Part shown: one piece after another, positions 47,920-58,000 of the stretch
Numbering within the stretch: position 1 is the stretch's first letter
Layout of the letters: each line of letters opens with the position of its first letter
NCBI RefSeq assembly: GCF_000193635.1
Contig: NZ_AEKT01000033.1
Coordinates: 1 to 64,000, forward strand
From: Weissella cibaria KACC 11862
Lineage (GTDB): Bacteria; Bacillota; Bacilli; Lactobacillales; Lactobacillaceae
DNA length: 64,000 nucleotides
Direction: 5' to 3'
The notes under the pieces: model-generated
Told to the model about the DNA's origin: nothing
Database searches by the model: none
Seen by the model: only the letters and a program-made list of their open reading frames with translations
Program-made: the position numbers and the translations under genes

Positions 47920-49188
47920 ATGACGAAGTGGGCAAAATGGGCTTTCGCAGCGGCGGTCGCGGCACCGTTGTTCGTAACAACGTCAGCGTTTGCGGCTGAT
48001 GACTATTCGGTACAACCAGTGCAACCAGATAATCAGCGCACTGAATCAGTGGACGCTGGTTATATTGATGTAAAGGCGACACCGGGTAGCCACCAAACCT
48101 TGCAATTTAAGTTGTGGAATACATCACAAAAGAATATTACGGTTCGCATGGTTGCTGGAACCGCTGGTACAACTGACAATGGTGCGGTTGATTACACCAC
48201 AACGGATTGGTCAGCCCAACGCTTTGTGGGCATGACGAATCAAATGCAACGCTATTTAAAGCCAGATCAGACAGAATGGCAACTCAAAGCTGGTCAAACA
48301 GTGGTGGCTACGGCGACATTGCAAGTACCAGCGCAAGCATTTACTGGCCGCATGGCGGGTGGTGTTAGTTTCATTGAAGACAACCAGAACCGATCAAAAC
48401 AAACTGGCGATGGCTTGAAAGTTAACGCCACTTTCAAATACTCAGTCGCGGTGTTGTTGTCTAATAACCAGGAAATTCCGGAGGGGATGCTGACGCTGGG
48501 TGGTGTGAAGGCAACCCAAGTTAATAAGCACACGGTGTTTGCGGTTAATGTTAAAAATCAAACCCCTAGCTTTATTAATGCGTTGGGGATGAAGACAACA
48601 GTGACAGGCCCTGATGGGTTGAAGTTTACCCGTACGCAGGCCAACATGCAGATGGCGCCAAATACCCAGTTTAATTGGGGAATTTACACGAATGGTGCTC
48701 GGTTACGTACCGGTGATTATCGCGTTGAAACCGATACGTATTGGTCAAAGGATGGCAAACGTCAATATAGTTTTAGTGGCGACAAGTATACTTACCACAA
48801 CCACAGTGTGAAGACCGTCCATGTCACGGCAGATCAGGCAGATAAGCTAAACAAGTCTGACTATGACCTGCAAATGAAGTCGAAAATGCCGGTGGCCTAC
48901 AAGGTCTTTATTGGGATTTTGATTGTGATTGCCGCGGCAATTCTTTGGTTCGTATTGTTGAAGAAGCGCCAAGTCACAATTCAAGTAATCGATATGACGA
49001 CGAACACGGTCATGTTCAAAGAACGGGCTCGTGCCGGACGTATGAGTAAGATTGCGGTGACACTGCCACAGGCTGTACGGGTAATTCCGAATACGGCCGT
49101 GACGGTTATCGATGAGACACATCTCCAAGTTGCAGCTAAGCAAACGTACATTGAAATCGAAGTGACCACACTAACGCAAGAAGGTTAG
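47920..49188 (+). CDS. DUF916/DUF3324 membrane protein with cytoplasmic domain (pair 1)
   Basis: 422 residues. Signal peptide to about AFA25, DUF916 peptidoglycan-binding region (DYSVQPVQPDNQ; ARGTAGT-like VAGTAGTTDNG; GRMAGGVSFIE), DUF3324 partner-binding region (NMQMAPNTQFNWGIY), membrane helix at about 325-349, then some 75 residues of predicted cytoplasmic beta-rich sequence beginning KKRQVTIQVIDMTT. Family members usually stop soon after the helix. It anchors WxL partners to membrane and wall. RBS AGAGAAGAGATTG; followed 4 bp later by the next WxL gene. Confidence 0.85.
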   Translation: MTKWAKWAFAAAVAAPLFVTTSAFAADDYSVQPVQPDNQRTESVDAGYIDVKATPGSHQTLQFKLWNTSQKNITVRMVAGTAGTTDNGAVDYTTTDWSAQRFVGMTNQMQRYLKPDQTEWQLKAGQTVVATATLQVPAQAFTGRMAGGVSFIEDNQNRSKQTGDGLKVNATFKYSVAVLLSNNQEIPEGMLTLGGVKATQVNKHTVFAVNVKNQTPSFINALGMKTTVTGPDGLKFTRTQANMQMAPNTQFNWGIYTNGARLRTGDYRVETDTYWSKDGKRQYSFSGDKYTYHNHSVKTVHVTADQADKLNKSDYDLQMKSKMPVAYKVFIGILIVIAAAILWFVLLKKRQVTIQVIDMTTNTVMFKERARAGRMSKIAVTLPQAVRVIPNTAVTVIDETHLQVAAKQTYIEIEVTTLTQEG

Positions 49189-49192
49189 GCAA

Positions 49193-49687
49193 ATGAAAAG
49201 AATTGGCGTAACAATTTTAATAGGCTTGCTAGCATTGGCAGTGCCCGTGACGGCATCAGCAACGACTGGTAAAGCAGGTGTGACGGTTGAACCAGGGACA
49301 CGGACGCTGGATCGGGGTGTCACGTCAATTAATTTTGGCAAGGTACCTTGGCACCAAGTCACCCTACCAGTCACTTTGTCAGCCACTTTGCCTGCTGGGG
49401 CTTTTGTGATTAACGACTATTCTGGTGCAACTGCGGGTTGGACATTGTCGATGGCGGTGGAACCATTTACGAATGGTAGCCAGTCGTTCGACGGTTCGTT
49501 AACGATTAATGATGTGACAATGCGCGCTGATCCAACACAACACGGCTCAGCCACATTGTTTCGCAGTAAGACCAGTGGGTACTGGCGGTCACCAGCAGTG
49601 ACGGCGATGATTACGGTGCCAGTTAACTCAAATGATGACTATGCGGCAAATGTCTTATATACCCTTAATAACGGGGTTGCCCAATAG
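49193..49687 (+). CDS. Secreted small WxL-like protein (pair 2)
   Basis: 164 residues, signal peptide to about ASA23. A minimal WxL-like domain: TSINFGKVPW, AGWTLSMAVEPF as first W-x-L, and AANVLYTLNNGV with Y-x-L as the second. It starts 4 bp after the upstream DUF916 gene, so it is translationally coupled. It has no other domain and is probably a structural partner of the DUF916 protein that follows. Confidence 0.8.
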   Translation: MKRIGVTILIGLLALAVPVTASATTGKAGVTVEPGTRTLDRGVTSINFGKVPWHQVTLPVTLSATLPAGAFVINDYSGATAGWTLSMAVEPFTNGSQSFDGSLTINDVTMRADPTQHGSATLFRSKTSGYWRSPAVTAMITVPVNSNDDYAANVLYTLNNGVAQ

Positions 49688-49747
49688 TTATTCCCCCGCC
49701 AAGGTGCGGGGATACATATATCAAGAAAGTGGAAAGGGAGTGTTGTT

Positions 49748-51235
49748 ATGAAACAACGAATGACCTTGTTTATAGCAACGGTAGCAAGTATCACCTTATT
49801 ACAAGTGGACGGTCAGGCGGCGACGGTTGAGCATGATGATTACAGTGTGACCTACCAAGAGTCAGGCACGCAACGACCAGCAGCGCGCGATACGGGTTAT
49901 GCTGATGTCATCGCAGCGCCTGGGTCAACACAAACGTTGACGTTTAAAATTGCTAACTTAAGTGATAAGACAATTAAGGTTGATGTGACGAAGGGGACGG
50001 CCGGTACGAGTGAGAACGGAAATGTTGTTTACACGAGTGAAAATTGGCCCAATACGGACTTCATTAATTTGCCAACTCGCATGGAGAACCATTTAACGGT
50101 TTCTGACCCGGTTGTTACGTTGGCGCCTAAGGAGTCCAAGCAAGTTACCGCAACCTTAACAATGCCGGCGTCGCCAATTGATGGCACAATTGCTGGTGGG
50201 GTTGGGTTTAAAGAAGAGAATCAGCAGCGCACTTCTGGTGCAGGGTTCCGATTGAACGCAACTGTTAAGTACGATATTGCAGTTTTGGCCCAGAATGCTG
50301 AACCGAAGCAATACGCCAAGCAACCGACTGTGACGTCTGAAGGTGCCAAAACAGTGGCTGGTAAAAGCGCGTTTGTCTTCCATTTTCAAAATCCGTACCC
50401 AGCCTTTATTAACCGGGTCAAGATGGACGTGAAAGTGACTGCGCCTAGCGGAAAAACGTACCGTCGTGCCCAAAATATGATGCAGTTTGCGCCGAATTCG
50501 CAATTGAATTGGATGGTTTGGTTGAATGGTGACAAGGTTGAAGCGGGTGCTTACAAGGTTGAAATGACCGGTTCAGCGGCTGGTTCGACCACGTTGACAC
50601 CGGGGGCTGTGACAAATTCATCTAGTACTGATGCTAGTGATTCGGCGTCGCATGAGCAGCGACTGGTTACCAGTGGTGATCACGAGGCCGCCAGTCTTAG
50701 CCAACAACAAGATAGTAGTTCAGTTGCACCGGATAATGAGTTAACGGTGCCGGCTGACACAGCGCAATCGGCAACCAGTCAGTCAACGGCGACCAAAGCC
50801 AAGCCTGCAAATAATGCCGCAACGAAGCGTTTATCCGTTGATATGACGGTGCCAATTTCTACGGCTGAAGCGCGCAAGTTAAATGCGGCTGATCGCAATG
50901 TCGCGGGTGCTGCGATTAATCCAACCTTTGCTAAGCTCGCCTTGTTGGCTGGAACAGCATTGGGTGGCTTTGGGGTCTGGTTTGTGATGTTTAAGCGTCA
51001 GAAGCGAACGGTTGCTTTTTATACAGCCGACTATACGTTGGTGGCCCAACACGATGTGTACCTCAGTCGTTTATTGGCTCGTCAAGGTGTTGTGGTTCCC
51101 GAGGGGTATTTGGCAATTGATCAAAATAGTAACGGTGAAGATTTGCACGATGCACAGGGGCAACCTGTGCTAGTCAGCGAAGTTGAGGTTTACCTCCGCC
51201 GTGATCAGAACGCGTACACAGTGGTGTCTGTTTAG
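49748..51235 (+). CDS. DUF916/DUF3324 membrane protein with Ser/Thr linker and cytoplasmic domain (pair 2)
   Basis: 495 residues, the longest DUF916 protein here. Signal peptide to about residue 24, DUF916 (DDYSVTYQESGTQ; VTKGTAGTSENG; IAGGVGFKE), DUF3324 (NMMQFAPNSQLNWMVW). Then a ~100-residue Ser/Thr/Gln/Ala-rich linker (about 278-380) that the paralogues lack, a membrane helix (about 392-416) and an 80-residue cytoplasmic part beginning KRQKRTVAFYTADYTLV with GVVVPEGYLAID. RBS AAAGGGAG. The linker may hold the head away from the membrane. Confidence 0.85.
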   Translation: MKQRMTLFIATVASITLLQVDGQAATVEHDDYSVTYQESGTQRPAARDTGYADVIAAPGSTQTLTFKIANLSDKTIKVDVTKGTAGTSENGNVVYTSENWPNTDFINLPTRMENHLTVSDPVVTLAPKESKQVTATLTMPASPIDGTIAGGVGFKEENQQRTSGAGFRLNATVKYDIAVLAQNAEPKQYAKQPTVTSEGAKTVAGKSAFVFHFQNPYPAFINRVKMDVKVTAPSGKTYRRAQNMMQFAPNSQLNWMVWLNGDKVEAGAYKVEMTGSAAGSTTLTPGAVTNSSSTDASDSASHEQRLVTSGDHEAASLSQQQDSSSVAPDNELTVPADTAQSATSQSTATKAKPANNAATKRLSVDMTVPISTAEARKLNAADRNVAGAAINPTFAKLALLAGTALGGFGVWFVMFKRQKRTVAFYTADYTLVAQHDVYLSRLLARQGVVVPEGYLAIDQNSNGEDLHDAQGQPVLVSEVEVYLRRDQNAYTVVSV

Positions 51236-51251
51236 AAGGGAGTTAACGGGG

Positions 51252-51797
51252 ATGTTTATGAACAAGAAAAAAACGTTGCTTGTGGCATCAATTGCGCTAA
51301 TGAGTAGCGTCGGTACGGTAGCTAGCGCTGAAACCGTTGGCGAAACGACTTCAAGCGTCAATATTCAAGGTGGCGATTTAACCCTTGAAAAATGGGCTCA
51401 GACGTTAGCATTTAAGACAGTGACATTGAATGACTTATCACAGGGACCAGTGACACGAACTGTGACGTTGCCAGCTGGCAGTTTTGTGGTGAATAATTTA
51501 ACGGGAGCGGATCAAACCTGGTCATTGGCGGCTGGGGTGACAACGTTCTCAGATGGCACAAATCAGTTCGATGGTAGTTTAGCGTTGGGCGATGCGCAAA
51601 ATAAATTAGTGGCGACGCCGGACTTATCAGGGATGAAGGCGATTACGACACAAACGACGCCGACGACACCAACTGGCCATGTGTGGCAATCTAAGGCGAT
51701 GGATGCGTACTTAACGGTACCCGCAACGGCTGGATTAGGCCATTATCAAGCGACAATCCGTTACCAATTACAGCAAGGCGTTGGACAGGGTGAATAA
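51252..51797 (+). CDS. Secreted small WxL-like protein (pair 3)
   Basis: 181 residues from ATG 51252, which AAGGGAG (9 bp upstream) fits; the frame is open further upstream inside the previous gene. Signal peptide to about ASA26. WxL domain with FKTVTLNDL, DQTWSLAAGVTTF as first W-x-L and QATIRYQLQQGV with Y-x-L second. Its stop overlaps the next start as TAATG. Confidence 0.8.
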   Translation: MFMNKKKTLLVASIALMSSVGTVASAETVGETTSSVNIQGGDLTLEKWAQTLAFKTVTLNDLSQGPVTRTVTLPAGSFVVNNLTGADQTWSLAAGVTTFSDGTNQFDGSLALGDAQNKLVATPDLSGMKAITTQTTPTTPTGHVWQSKAMDAYLTVPATAGLGHYQATIRYQLQQGVGQGE

Positions 51798-53056
51798 TGA
51801 TGCGACGTCTGTTAGGAATTGTCGTTGGTTTACTGATGTTGGGCACGGTCACAGCTACGGCTCATGCTGATAACGCGCTGACAGTCAAGCTGACAACACC
51901 GACTGCGCAAAGACAAGAATCGGCCAACAAAGGATACGCAGATTTGCTGACGGAAAAAGGCGCTACCAACAAGCTGACCTTTACCTTGCAAAATTCGTCT
52001 GACGCACCGATTAATGTTGATGTCACGCCAGGTACAGCAGGTACGTCTGATAATGGTGCCGTGGTCTACGGCACACAAAATTGGGGTGAGAATCATTTTG
52101 TGAATTTGCCAGCGCGGATGGAACAACTGATTACACCGGAAGCCAAAACGGTAACCGTACCGGCCATGGGATCAGCAACGACCTCGGTATCAGTTAAAAC
52201 GCCGGATAGTGGTATCTCGGGTGTGCTTGCCGGTGGGGTTTCTTTCGTGCAGCAACAACAAACAAATGCAACTGATTCAAAAACCATGTTTCAATCGGAA
52301 GTTGGTTATACCGTGGCGGTTTTGAACCGGACCACGAATGCGATTCTGGTGCCGAATCTCAGTATTGGGGATGTCAACGCCACACTAGTTAATAATCAGG
52401 CCACAGTTGGCATCCAGATGCTAAATAACACGCAAACATTCTTGAATGGCCTTTATGTGATGGCGACAGTCACGGGCCCACAGGGTGTCTACATACAGCG
52501 CAATGCCAGTAATATGCAAATGGCCCCAAATTCACAAATGCAATTCAATGTCTGGACGAATGGCCAACAGTTAGTTGCTGGTGATTATGATGTGCAGATT
52601 GATGCGTATTACGGGTTAAAGGATAATTTGCGGTTTGATGCACCAAATGGCAAGCGTTACACGTATCACACGCGCGGGCAAACAAAGCTCCATGTTTCCG
52701 CTAAGCATGCCAAGACACTGACGGCGGATGATGCGTTGTTACAACACCGTTTTGTAATGCCGTGGTGGGGTTGGTTGCTACTGGCAGTTATACTCGGTGG
52801 CCTGACTGGTGGAATTCTGTATGCCGTATTACGTCGCCGAACGGTCAACTACCTATTTGTATTAACTGACGGTCAAATTATTGATCGTGGTAGTGTACGG
52901 ATGCGACGCTTTGAAAAACGTAATGTTGTGGTGCCGAGCGGGTTTGTGACCCAAACCACTGCGAAAACAGTGGTTGCATTAGCTGCAAATCGAGTCGAAA
53001 ACACGTTTGTTTTAACGGAAAATTCAAATTTGTCGGCAAATGTGAACAAATTGTGA
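51797..53056 (+). CDS. DUF916/DUF3324 membrane protein with cytoplasmic domain (pair 3)
   Basis: 419 residues, signal peptide to about AHA24. DUF916 (VTPGTAGTSDNG; VLAGGVSFVQ) and DUF3324 (NMQMAPNSQMQFNVW), membrane helix at about 318-345, then ~72 cytoplasmic residues beginning RRRTVNYLFVLTDG with NVVVPSGFVTQ, matching the paralogue at 49748. One-base overlap with the upstream WxL gene. The operator repeat of the next transcription unit overlaps its 3' end. Confidence 0.85.
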   Translation: MMRRLLGIVVGLLMLGTVTATAHADNALTVKLTTPTAQRQESANKGYADLLTEKGATNKLTFTLQNSSDAPINVDVTPGTAGTSDNGAVVYGTQNWGENHFVNLPARMEQLITPEAKTVTVPAMGSATTSVSVKTPDSGISGVLAGGVSFVQQQQTNATDSKTMFQSEVGYTVAVLNRTTNAILVPNLSIGDVNATLVNNQATVGIQMLNNTQTFLNGLYVMATVTGPQGVYIQRNASNMQMAPNSQMQFNVWTNGQQLVAGDYDVQIDAYYGLKDNLRFDAPNGKRYTYHTRGQTKLHVSAKHAKTLTADDALLQHRFVMPWWGWLLLAVILGGLTGGILYAVLRRRTVNYLFVLTDGQIIDRGSVRMRRFEKRNVVVPSGFVTQTTAKTVVALAANRVENTFVLTENSNLSANVNKL

Positions 53057-53113
53057 ACAGTTTGAACACAAGTGGTGAATTTCGTATACACGGAAAGTAA
53101 GTAGTCCTATAAT
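53041..53113 (+). promoter_or_regulatory. Direct-repeat operator and promoter before a canonical WxL gene
   Basis: TGTGAA at 53041 and 53052 (11 bp apart) overlaps the stop codon of the preceding gene. Read on the minus strand it gives TTCACAATTTGTTCACA, nearly identical to 47087-47103. Consensus -10 TATAAT lies at 53108-53113. Confidence 0.6.
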
Positions 53114-53180
53114 AAGTTTTGTTCTTGAGGAGAGACTTGAACAAATAGAGAACTTATAGAGAAGAAAAGAGAAAAGAGTT

Positions 53181-53768
53181 ATGAAGAAGATTATTTTGGC
53201 TTCATTGTTGTCAGTTTCATTGTTGGGAGCTTCAACGGCTGCATTTGCTGATGACAAAGCAACGACTACGGGTGACGTTGAAGTTACTGGTGGTGCATTG
53301 AAGTTGACAAAGAACACAGCTAGTTTGTCATTTGGCGACGTTACGGTGCAACAATTGCTTGGAGCTGACTCAAGTGTGCCAACGACTGCTACAGGTACTG
53401 GTTTGAGTGAAGAAGTTCAAGACTTGACTGGTTCAGATAAGGGTTGGGTACTTGGTGCTAACTTTGCTGGTTTGTACGCACGCGGTGATGCAGACAAGAA
53501 GATCGTCAGCCAAGCAACGTTGTCAATCGATGGTACGCCTTTGGCAGCTACTGGTGCTACGCAAGTTTACGCAGCTACTGGTGCTGATGTTAAGAAGACG
53601 ACTGACGGTAAGTTGACGGGTAAGACTGACGCTTCAAAGATCGTTATGAACGTACCAAAGACAACTCAAGTTGGTAAGTACTCTGGTGATATCAACTGGA
53701 CGTTGACGGCCGGACCTGACAACGGTGTTGCAGCTACTACAACTAACGTTGCACCTGCAGCAGAATAG
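53181..53768 (+). CDS. Secreted WxL-domain protein, canonical (pair 4)
   Basis: 195 residues, signal peptide to about AFA23. The only small WxL protein here with both motifs intact: DKGWVLGANF and YSGDINWTLTAGP. ATTVTVTGG-like VEVTGGALKLTKNTASLSFGDV opens the domain. Very strong AAG/GGT codon bias, its own TATAAT promoter and a downstream hairpin point to high expression. Confidence 0.9.
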   Translation: MKKIILASLLSVSLLGASTAAFADDKATTTGDVEVTGGALKLTKNTASLSFGDVTVQQLLGADSSVPTTATGTGLSEEVQDLTGSDKGWVLGANFAGLYARGDADKKIVSQATLSIDGTPLAATGATQVYAATGADVKKTTDGKLTGKTDASKIVMNVPKTTQVGKYSGDINWTLTAGPDNGVAATTTNVAPAAE

Positions 53769-53792
53769 TCAACAACATACTAATAGAGCTTG

Positions 53793-53832
53793 AAAAAGGT
53801 GACGGTGCCAGTTCGGTAGTGTCACTTTTTTC
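53793..53832 (+). terminator. Hairpin terminator between WxL and DUF916 genes
   Basis: AAAAAGGTGAC and GTCACTTTTTT enclose a 17-nt loop. It again separates a WxL gene from its DUF916 partner. Confidence 0.75.
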
Positions 53833-53878
53833 AGATACATATGCGTTGCATTCAAAAAATATATAGGGATATTGGATT

Positions 53879-54976
53879 ATGAAGATTAAAACGATTGCTT
53901 TAGTGGGTTCTGCAATAGTAGCGACTTTGTTTGGTGGTGTTTCAGCTCATGCTGCTGGAAATGATTATTCGGTACAAGCCGTTGTGCCGGCATCACAAAT
54001 TGATAAGTCAAATGCAAGTTATTTTGATTTGAAATTGAATGGTGGTCAATCGGAAACGTTGACGTTTAACTTGCAAAATACATCTGACAAGACGATTACG
54101 GTTGACGTCTCTAAGGGAACTGCAAAAACAGCTGATAGTGGGTCAATTGACTACGCATCAGATGGACCGTTTGATGGTTCGATGCCAGATCAATTGGGGA
54201 AATACTTGGAAACGCCCAATAAGGTGACACTTGCACCAAAACAAACACAAGCGGTTGTGGTTAAGTTTACGATGCCAACCATTCCAGTTTCGGGTGTTTT
54301 AGCAGGTGGGGTTCGTTTCACTGAAGAAGGACAAGATGATCAACAAAGTTCTGGTTCTGGTATGAAGTTGAACTCAATTGTCTCATACACGATTGCAGTT
54401 TTGGCACGTAACAAGACGGAAAACAATGATATTGCTGACACGTTGAATACAGGTAAGGTTGAGCCAAAAACGGTTAATGCAGCAACGAATATTTTGGCTG
54501 AAGTTGCAAACCCTAAGCAAGCTCTCTTGAACCGATTGGAAATTACGGGTAAGGTAACAGATCCGGACGGACGCATTGCCTTTAAGGGTACGCAAAAGAT
54601 GATGCAAATGGCTCCAAACTCAAAGTTTAACTTCTCATTGCCAACTAAGGGCGGTGAGTTGCAAGCTGGTAAGTATACAGCTAAGTACACCGCCTTTTGG
54701 AGTGAAGACGTTAATGGAAAGTTTGCAGACGCAGCAGGGACGCGTTTTGACTATCGTAAGGATTGGACAGAAACATTTACTTTGAGCGATTCACAGGCAA
54801 AGAAGTTTAATGCTGATGATACTTTGGTAAAGGCTAAGCACTCAATGCCTGTCATCATGTGGGTAATTATTGGCGTTGTTGTCTTACTTGTCTTGGTTAT
54901 CGTAGGTTTGATTTGGTTCATCTTGGCTAAGCGCCGTAAGGAAGAACGCGAAGAAAACATGGATAAGTTGAAGTAA
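53879..54976 (+). CDS. DUF916/DUF3324 membrane protein, short tail (pair 4)
   Basis: 365 residues, signal peptide to about AHA25. DUF916 (NDYSVQAVVPASQID; VSKGTAKTADSG; VLAGGVRFTE), DUF3324 (KMMQMAPNSKFNFSLP), membrane helix at about 323-348, and only a short charged tail KRRKEEREENMDKLK. So it is the ordinary family form without the extra cytoplasmic domain. Its opening DYxVxAxxPxxQI resembles the solitary copy at 36921. Ribosome site TAGGGATATTGG. Confidence 0.88.
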   Translation: MKIKTIALVGSAIVATLFGGVSAHAAGNDYSVQAVVPASQIDKSNASYFDLKLNGGQSETLTFNLQNTSDKTITVDVSKGTAKTADSGSIDYASDGPFDGSMPDQLGKYLETPNKVTLAPKQTQAVVVKFTMPTIPVSGVLAGGVRFTEEGQDDQQSSGSGMKLNSIVSYTIAVLARNKTENNDIADTLNTGKVEPKTVNAATNILAEVANPKQALLNRLEITGKVTDPDGRIAFKGTQKMMQMAPNSKFNFSLPTKGGELQAGKYTAKYTAFWSEDVNGKFADAAGTRFDYRKDWTETFTLSDSQAKKFNADDTLVKAKHSMPVIMWVIIGVVVLLVLVIVGLIWFILAKRRKEEREENMDKLK

Positions 54977-54997
54977 GCAACACACATATATAAAACA

Positions 54998-55027
54998 GCG
55001 GTCGCAATGGCCGCATACATATTTATT
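54998..55027 (+). terminator. Weak terminator-like hairpin
   Basis: GCGGTC-GCAAT-GGCCGC-type stem followed by a T-rich but interrupted stretch. It may be partial. Confidence 0.4.
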
Positions 55028-55079
55028 TTTAAATATTAAATACTTAACTAGAGGGATCATTTTTGTGAGGTAGCACGAA

Positions 55080-58000
55080 ATGAAAAGAGAGAGTAAAACA
55101 ACGATGAACCGGGTTGTCACTCGGTTTGCATCAATTACGTTGCTAAGTACGTTGACGATGTCGACGGCGATGCAGACGTTTCCAGTTATTCAACAATGGA
55201 ATTTAACCCGTCAAGCCACAGCATTTGCGGCCGGTACCACCTTGCAATCAGATGGTGTGCCACAAGCAATTATTGAGGCGGTTTTGAAGAGTCCGGCTGG
55301 TGGTGGAAAGTCATTGGCTGTTAAAGATGGTGTTAACGTCAACACGGTCACATACGATAACTTAGCTGATTTGACGGCGCTGGATTTGTCAGCCGCCGCA
55401 AACCCTGGTTTGGCTGCGATTACAAGTCAAACAAACTTCTGGAAAAATGGCTGGAGCCTTGGATCTGGTGCGGCTAAATTGCAAAAAGTTATGGTTGCAG
55501 CGACAAGCATTAAGTCGCTGAATATCGCGGGCATGTTTTCAACCTTTGATACAAAGGGAAATAATGGACCAAGCTCATTGGGACAATATTTGGGAACCTA
55601 CTTTTTTGCTGCTAGCGGGGCTAATGGAGATGTCACGGCAATTTGGAAGTCACTGACCAGTTTGGATATTTCGTTCAATCCGTTTACGTCGAATGGTGAC
55701 TTTAACATGTGGGGCCAGAATATGTCTTTCGCCTCAAAGTTGTCAGCCGTTTATGTTGGTGGTATTGAAGCAGACTGGTTGCCCAGTTATGTGACGGGGC
55801 TAATGGCAAAGGCGGAAACTGAGAACGATACGTCTGTGCCACCATCAATTGCCTATAACGATAATGACGATACGTTGCTATCAGTTAAGAAGGATATCTT
55901 GGGAGTCGACACGTCGGTTAAAACAGATACACCGGTCGTGACCGTCGTGACGGATGAAAAGACCGGTGATGCGGTCGTTAACATCACAGCCGATGAAAAG
56001 ACACTGGCAACGTCTAAAAATGAAGCAATTACGAACGCGGCAACTGATGATTCAAGTGCTGGAACCACGACGGGATCAAAGACGATTACGATTCCATCAA
56101 ACAATATCAAGTTTGATTCAGATAGTGGTAAGCTTCAAGTTTCAACTGGACCAACTGTTGATATGACAGCGGTGAATGAAGCGTTGAAGAATGCACAAGA
56201 TACAGCAGCCGCAGCGCAAGCGAAGGTCGATGCTGCGTCTAAAAATTTGACAACAGCTGGTTCAGCGACCAATTACGCTGACGCCAATGCAGCTGTTCAG
56301 TCAGCCAAGTCAGCCTTGGATGATGCGAATGACACCTTAAAAGCAATTGATGCCTATATTGATGCAACAAAGGCTGATGCAACATCGAATACAGCGGCTA
56401 GTGCTGCGAAGGCCCAAGTTGTAGCGGCAATCAATGCCGCTAATGAAAGCTTAACGGCAGCGAATGCGGCTATTACGACGAAGACAAAAGATGCGCAAAC
56501 GGCCATTGATGCTGCAGTTGCGAACGCCACGGTTGCCTTGAACCAATTAACAGCGGCGAAGAATTCATTTACGAGTTTATATGCTAGCAAGTCAGATATG
56601 CTGACCGCGTCTGATACGGAATTGGGCGCCGCGGCAACCGTTGTTAAGAACTTGTCCGATGCCTATGAAACGATTCAAAAGAATTATCAAGATGCGATTA
56701 CTGCACAGAAGACAATTTCAGCCAATGCAAACTGGGCTGATGCGACGGCTAGTTTAACGACTATCAATACGCAAATTGATACGATTCAAAAAGAATTGGA
56801 TAGTTTGACGACACAATTGAATGACGCTAAGCAAGCTGTTTCACAGAAGGCAAAGGATAATATCACCATTGGGGCTGAAAATAGTTCAACTGATTCTGGT
56901 GCACCATCTAATGGGTCATCAAGTAGTAGCACACCATCAAATGGCAGTGCTTCGAGTTCGTCTAACGCAACAGCGCCTAGCACGAATCCGTCTTCTAATT
57001 CTGATTCAGCCAAGACGGGTATTATCAAGACAACTTATTCTGACGCCGTAGCGACGGCTTATAAGTCGGCTGCTGATGCAGAATCGAATGCGGTTAAGGC
57101 CTTTGGATCAAACCAAACAGACCTGACCTCATATGATGCAATTGCACAAGCTGCCTTGTCAGCTGCAAAGTCAGCGAGTCAGGGTGCTGATTCGGTTGCA
57201 TCGCTAATTGAAGGTGATAAGGGAGCGGCTGTGGAAACGGCTTTGAAGAACATTGCTTCACAGACCACACAAACGACCTCGTTGGCAGCAGCAACAAGTA
57301 ACGCCTTGGTCATTGTGAACAGCTATATGGCGGTATCGAGTGCACTAAGTGTGGCGTCAGATATGAACGCCAAGGCATCAGCTGAGCCAGTGACGCACGT
57401 GGATAGTATCGCTAGCTATGCCAAGGCAGCTGGATCAGCATATAACGTAGCATCGTCAGCATTGGCAGCTACATCGAGTCGTATTGATAAGATGGGTGAT
57501 ACGCAAGGTGACATTGTTAAGCAGAATTTCTCAGCAATGAATTCAATGGCGACACAAGCAAGTAACTTTGCCAGTGCTGCCAGTGGCAACATCGACAGCC
57601 AAGCGATGTATCAAGATGACATTGTGAATGGTTTTAATTCATCCGTTGCAGCGGCTTTGTCAGCGGCGACAGATGCAGCCAGTGCTGCAGCGATTACAAA
57701 TGATAGTACGAACATGAAGTCATATGTTGCCAAGACATCATCAGCGGCAGCTTTGACATCGTCACTATATGATTTGGCCCAATCTGAAGCCAGTCAATTA
57801 GACGAGAAACACGATACCAGTGCGGTTAAGAGTGCGTTGACGGCAATGAAGCAAGCTGCTACCTCAGTGGCTTCATTTGCGACGGTCACGAGCAATGCAG
57901 CAGTGGTGGCGCCATACTCTTTGAGTGCCTTGGCGGCTTATCGTGAGGCTTCAGGGTTGGTCTCAGACTATGCAACAGCTTCAACTGCCGGTAAGATTTT

